A DNA stretch of 64,000 nucleotides from NCBI RefSeq assembly GCF_945859705.1, contig NC_079137.1:60544552-60608551 (forward strand). The letters run 5' to 3'. Position 1 is the first letter of the stretch. Every line of letters starts with the position of its first letter. Below the pieces are notes generated by a model that worked only from the letters and a program-made list of their open reading frames with translations, was not told where the DNA came from and searched no databases. Positions 60,281 to 64,000 of the stretch are shown here, piece after piece. The stretch is from Episyrphus balteatus. Lineage: Eukaryota; Arthropoda; Insecta; Diptera; Syrphidae. A program made the position numbers and the translations under genes.

Positions 60281-60480
60281 AGCGATCTTGCTAAAAAGGT
60301 AAATTTTGATTTAGTTCATACCAGAAAGCATCTTAGGAATTTCTTGAGCATTTACTTTTTTAAGTTACATTTATTTTCACTACAGCCCGAATGAGATAAT
60401 TTTGCAAATAAGGTCAGTCCAAATTTCAAATTAAATTCTTTTTCTATGCGTGTTGACATTCAAAATGAGATAATTCGAGA
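60281..60480. other. Right flank of the array with splice-like sites
   Basis: AAAAAG|GTAAATTTT at 60299 and TTTTCACTACAG|CCC at 60385 bound an 87-nt intron-sized segment whose ends are phase 0 for the longest + frame of the array. A spliced product would end in ...DLAKKPE and TGA at 60394. Confidence 0.35.
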
Positions 60481-61650
60481 AATTATATCATTTGGTCTCT
60501 GTTGAAAACAGGCGAAAATTGGTAAATTCTTGTCAAATTTGGAAAATGTCGAAAATTTGAATTAAAACAGTTAGCGACAAAATTGAAAATGGCACAACTA
60601 ATTCGAGGGTCCCGAACGGCAAATTCAGGTATAAGCCACGCTTTGATGCGTTTTATTTAAGCCACTTTTTGGAGGGTGCCTCGCTAAGTTGACACGTCAA
60701 GTTAGCGAAACATCACACTTTTGAATGAAAACAGTGAGCGACAAAATTGAAATTGGCACAACTAAATCGAGGGTCCCGAACGGCAAATTCAGGTGTAAGC
60801 CAGGCTTTGATGCGTTAAGTCTAAGCCACTTTTTAAACGAAACTTGGTAAATTCGTGTCAAGTTAGCGGAACAACACTCAATTTGAATGAAAACAGTGAA
60901 CGACAAAATTGAAAATGCCACAACTAATTCGAGGGTCTCGAACGGCAAATTTTTGTATAAGCCACGCTTTGATGCGTTAGGTTTAAGCCACTTTTAAAGC
61001 GAAAATTGGTAAATTCTTGTCAAATTTGGAAAATGTCGAAAATATGAAGGAAAACAGTTAGCGAAAAAATTGAAAATGGCACAGCTAATTCGAGGGTCCC
61101 GAACGGCAAATTCAGGTATAAGCCACGCTTTGGTACGTTTAGTCTAAGTCACTTTTTAAGCGAATTGATAAATTTGTGTCAAATTTTTAAAATGTCAAAA
61201 ATTTGAATGAAAACAGTGAGCGACAAAATTGAAAATAGCACAACTAATTAACGAAAAATTAGCGGCAAATTCCCTCATACTCCGTTTTTCAAAAAAATCT
61301 TTTTTAGAAATGGTGTTTCGCTAAGTTGATATCAAGTTAGCGAAACAACACATTTCCTTATGAAATTATGAAGCTGCAAAATCGAAATTATCACAACTAA
61401 TTAACGACTAATTAATAGCAAATCATGACATACTCAAATGTTCAAAAAGACCTTTGTTAAGAGTTGTTGTTTCGCTAAGTTGATATCAAGTTAGCGAAAC
61501 ATTAAAAAATATATATATGAAAACAATGAACGACAAAATCAAAATTGCCACAACTAATTAACGACTAAATAACGGCAAATTATGCACCTAGTCCCGTTTG
61601 GATCGGTGAATGTTGTTTCGCTAAGTTGACACTCATGTTTATTAAAGAAG
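60481..61650. repeat. About 160-bp tandem repeat, 7 units
   Basis: Anchors of the type AGCGACAAAATTGAAAATGG occur at about 60574, 60738, 60900, 61061, 61220, 61373 and 61530 (154-164 bp apart). Units carry CACAACTAATT, CGAGGGTCCCGAACGGCAAA and TAAGCCACGCTTTGATGCGT. Later units replace the middle with TAACGACTAATTAA. Between them are near-palindromes such as TTTCGCTAAGTTGATATCAA followed by GTTAGCGAAA. Confidence 0.85.
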
Positions 61651-62206
61651 TACAAGAAAAAATGCACAAGCATATACATACATATACGCCATTTTTCCTC
61701 AAAATTGAAAAGTCAAAAGTTCTTTTTTTATGTTTTTTTTCTTCGACACTGACAGAAATAGCATTGATTTTGACACATGTCAGATTTGGGCAAAAATTCG
61801 CTGTTTTTTGTGAAAACTTAACTGTTTCAAAGTAGATACTACCCAAACAGGAATTGGCTTAAAAAAAGTTGAAAAAAGTAGAAAGCTTTCTGTTTTTAGG
61901 CAGTACCCAAAGACATCTAATAGCAGCAAAATTCGCCACTGGCTGTGTTTTTCATAAAAAAAAAACCTCTAGAGGTCGTGTGGGAGAGCCTTAAATAAAT
62001 CTTAATTAATCTAAACATACCCTCAAAACAAATCTATTACATTTTTCGAATATCTGACATCTCTTCTGTGGAACATAAACAAATTGAATTCCACAAACAA
62101 AACTCCTCAACAATCAAAACGTCAAACACAAACTAAAAAAAAGTTTACTATTTTCTATTTTTTGTTTACCAATAAAAAGACAAATAGAAATAAATTTTAT
62201 TAAAAA
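61651..62206. other. Promoter region and 5' UTR of the ZAD gene
   Basis: AT-rich, without a clear TATA/initiator pair. Short open frames on both strands around 61580-61846 have no support. Confidence 0.35.
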
Positions 62207-62428
62207 ATGACCGAACAACTTCATCACATTGGAACAAATTTATTTCCCAAAGACACTATCGCCATTAAAATATCACCACAAAGTCAAATAGATTTCTCCA
62301 AAGTTTGTCGCACTTGTTTGCGAGAAACTGAAGAAAATGAGCTAGAAAATGAAGCTCTCTTCATTATTCGAAGCACTGGACAATTTGCTAGGCTTCATGA
62401 AATGTTTGAAGCATCCACTGGTTTGAAG
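62207..62428 (+). CDS. ZAD gene coding exon 1
   Basis: Residues 1-74: 30-residue leader and the first half of the ZAD with C34 and C37. Confidence 0.9.
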
Positions 62429-63052
62429 GTAAGTGGTTTCTTATTTGTTCAAAGTTAAAAAAAAAAAAAGAAAAACCTATTTGCTCATTAGTTAGCAACT
62501 GACGACAAATTGCCTCGTCACATTTGCGATTCATGTTTGCAAAGCGTTAAGAGTTCCTACAGTTTTCATTGCCAAAGTCAACGAGCCAATCAGATTCTAC
62601 AATCTGTGTTGTCTGTGTTGAAAGAGAATGACAATGATGACAAGCCTGTTGGAAGCTCTTTTAAGATTGAAGAAGAAGTCGAAGAAAGTCTTCCAAAAGA
62701 AGATCTTGAGAACCCAAAAAGAACTTCTCCAATTCCAGTTGAATTGGCAGAAGATATCCCAAAACCAAATGAACACGAAAAACCCGAACCTGCCGAAGAA
62801 AATGACGAAGAAGAAGAACAATCTGAAATAATAACCTACGACGACGACGACGAGTTTCCCATAGACGAAGCAAGTCTTGTTGAAGATGATAATCTCAATG
62901 AGATACAAGTAATGTTTGAAGATGAAGATGTCCAGGAGATGATGGAAATTGAACATTTAGATGAGAATTTTGAAAAGGAACAAAACTTTGAGCGAGTTCC
63001 CGCTCAAAAACGTTATTCAAATCAAACTTTTGCCTGCGAATTTTGTTTAGCT
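62207..63052 (+). CDS. ZAD-C2H2 zinc-finger transcription factor, 5' part (truncated by the window end)
   Basis: Two exons, 62207-62428 and 62492-63052, joined at phase 0 (AAG|GTAAGT ... TTAG|TTA) by a 63-bp intron, give the first 261 residues. The ZAD dimerisation domain has its zinc ligands C34, C37, C86 and C89 (VCRTCL and HICDSC) and FARLHEMFEASTGLK before the second pair. A long acidic linker follows (about residues 120-245). The frame ends FACEFCLA|GTAAGT, the C-x2-C start of the first C2H2 finger, so the DNA-binding array lies beyond this window. ZAD proteins are nuclear, often insulator or developmental regulators, and are expanded in flies. The start is the first ATG, and the protein is full-length at the N-terminus. 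I cannot name the orthologue. Confidence 0.9.
62492..63052 (+). CDS. ZAD gene coding exon 2
   Basis: Residues 75-261: second ZAD cysteine pair (C86, C89), acidic linker, and C256/C259 of the first C2H2 finger. Donor GCT|GTAAGT splits this finger. Confidence 0.88.
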
Positions 63053-64000
63053 GTAAGTAAAATTTGATATAAGAACTTTCAAACCTTTAAAACAAAAAAT
63101 TGCTACACTCATGAAACTTGACAAAAAGTTTGCTTTTGGGATGAGAACTTAGGTGAGAAGAGACAGTAAAATCTGTAATATGGTCTTATAAAGCGAATGA
63201 TTCATTTTATTTATGGTTTTTATGACAAATTAAAAGTTTATACGCACAGGCAAATTGGTAAATCAAATCGCATTTTTTGTGAAATGTGTTCGCCTATATG
63301 TAATTATCATGAAAGTCAATTTTTTTTGGGATGATAGGACGTTGGTAGCAGCCGCCATCTTGGAAAAGAGATTGGTACGGTTTTTATTTAATAGCTTCAT
63401 TTTTATGCGTTTTAACCAAAAATGACTAAGGACCCATTCCATGAAAAAATGTTGTCCTGCGAAAAATGCGATTTCATGCCCATATTTTGACAAATTTTTT
63501 TGGAAGCGTATCGGAATCCCACTTTTTAAAAATCCCGTTTTCAAAAATCCCGAAAAAAAAGTTTTAAAATCCCGTCTTTTAAAACACAGATTTTTTAAAT
63601 CCCGTCTTCTGAAATCCCGCTTATTTAAAAGCCCGATCAATTATAATCCCACATTTTAAAATCCCGTCAAATCCCGTTTTTTTTTACAAAATACATGCTT
63701 AATTCATGAATTAAAAAAATCATGATAAATGGACAAAAAATTAGTAAAACTGATTTTTTGCGTCGTAAAGCCCACAGAATATGTAGGGTAGAAAGGGCAG
63801 CATTTACCAGTGGGGTACCTTTGCCAGTCCAGGTTTTTTTCCAAACCAACAGAATATTAAATACCAAAAAATCATTTTCTGTTGCACATTTATGATTGAA
63901 AACTTTGCACAAATTTTGACAGCTTTTGGCTGGATACGAAATAAATTAGACGCTTGTGTTAGTTTTTTAATGTTGAGAACCAAAATATGAATTTACATAA
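63053..64000. other. Intron of the ZAD gene with a Mutator-like MITE fragment
   Basis: The segment 63502-63680 is a partial copy of the AAATCCCG foldback of 30398-30695: it starts GGAAGCGTATCGGAATCCC and repeats AAATCCCGT about eight times, all in one orientation, so one half is missing. No zinc-finger exon is found before the window ends. Confidence 0.55.

Noticed and set aside
57241..60394. Long overlapping open frames (up to 1028 codons) on both strands of the array
   Set aside because: The 11-bp monomer contains no stop triplet in any frame, so every frame stays open. Only the promoter and splice context, not frame length, hints at transcription.
62597..62956. Open frames on the - strand and in other frames inside the ZAD gene
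   Set aside because: They are shadows of the acidic GAA/GAT-rich linker, whose complement avoids stops.

Overview
The window looks like insect nuclear DNA, probably from a fly (Diptera) with a large, transposon-rich genome. The evidence is low GC content, GT-AG introns from about 60 bp to 20 kb, a ZAD-C2H2 zinc-finger gene (an insect-expanded family), an arthropod-type TATA plus TCAGTT initiator, and many small inverted-repeat elements. I saw no tRNA, rRNA or CRISPR.

Three protein genes can be assembled exon by exon. (1) A CD151-like tetraspanin on the + strand has coding exons at 16586-16687, 36554-36745, 45938-46111, 46172-46345 and 46427-46570, all in phase 0, giving 261 aa. Its first intron is 19.9 kb. 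Its TGA stop sits in the leaky context TGA-CAA-TTA and is followed in frame by 102 more open codons, so it is a strong stop-codon-readthrough candidate. (2) An NSUN7-like RNA m5C methyltransferase homologue on the - strand (55911 down to 49548) has ten exons and about 887 aa. It converges on the tetraspanin gene, and both catalytic cysteine positions of the NSUN family appear to be substituted. (3) The 5' part of a ZAD-C2H2 transcription factor on the + strand starts at 62207. Its zinc fingers run off the right edge of the window.

Between genes 2 and 3 lies a 3-kb array (about 57313-60280) of an 11-bp monomer, roughly 270 copies. The monomer alternates GGACATGTCC, a perfect p53-type half-site palindrome, with GGACGTGTCC, which carries an ACGTG core. 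A well-formed promoter (TATAAAAG, then TCAGTT 30 bp on) sits 70 bp upstream and points into the array, and candidate splice sites lie on both sides. The array is open in all six frames because of its composition. A 160-bp tandem repeat follows at 60.5-61.65 kb.

The rest is intron and intergenic DNA with identifiable repeats. These include a non-autonomous hAT with an intact 8-bp target duplication inserted in a LINE reverse-transcriptase relic (22.3-24.06 kb), a Mutator-like foldback with a 9-bp duplication (30.4 kb), a CACTG-ended foldback (14.0 kb), other inverted-repeat elements, several minisatellites, and a 72-bp near-perfect palindrome (32.6 kb). A short motif, GGTAAGGTAGTG or its reverse complement, recurs about 27 times but only between 36.9 and 52.0 kb. 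One copy supplies a splice donor of the NSUN7-like gene.
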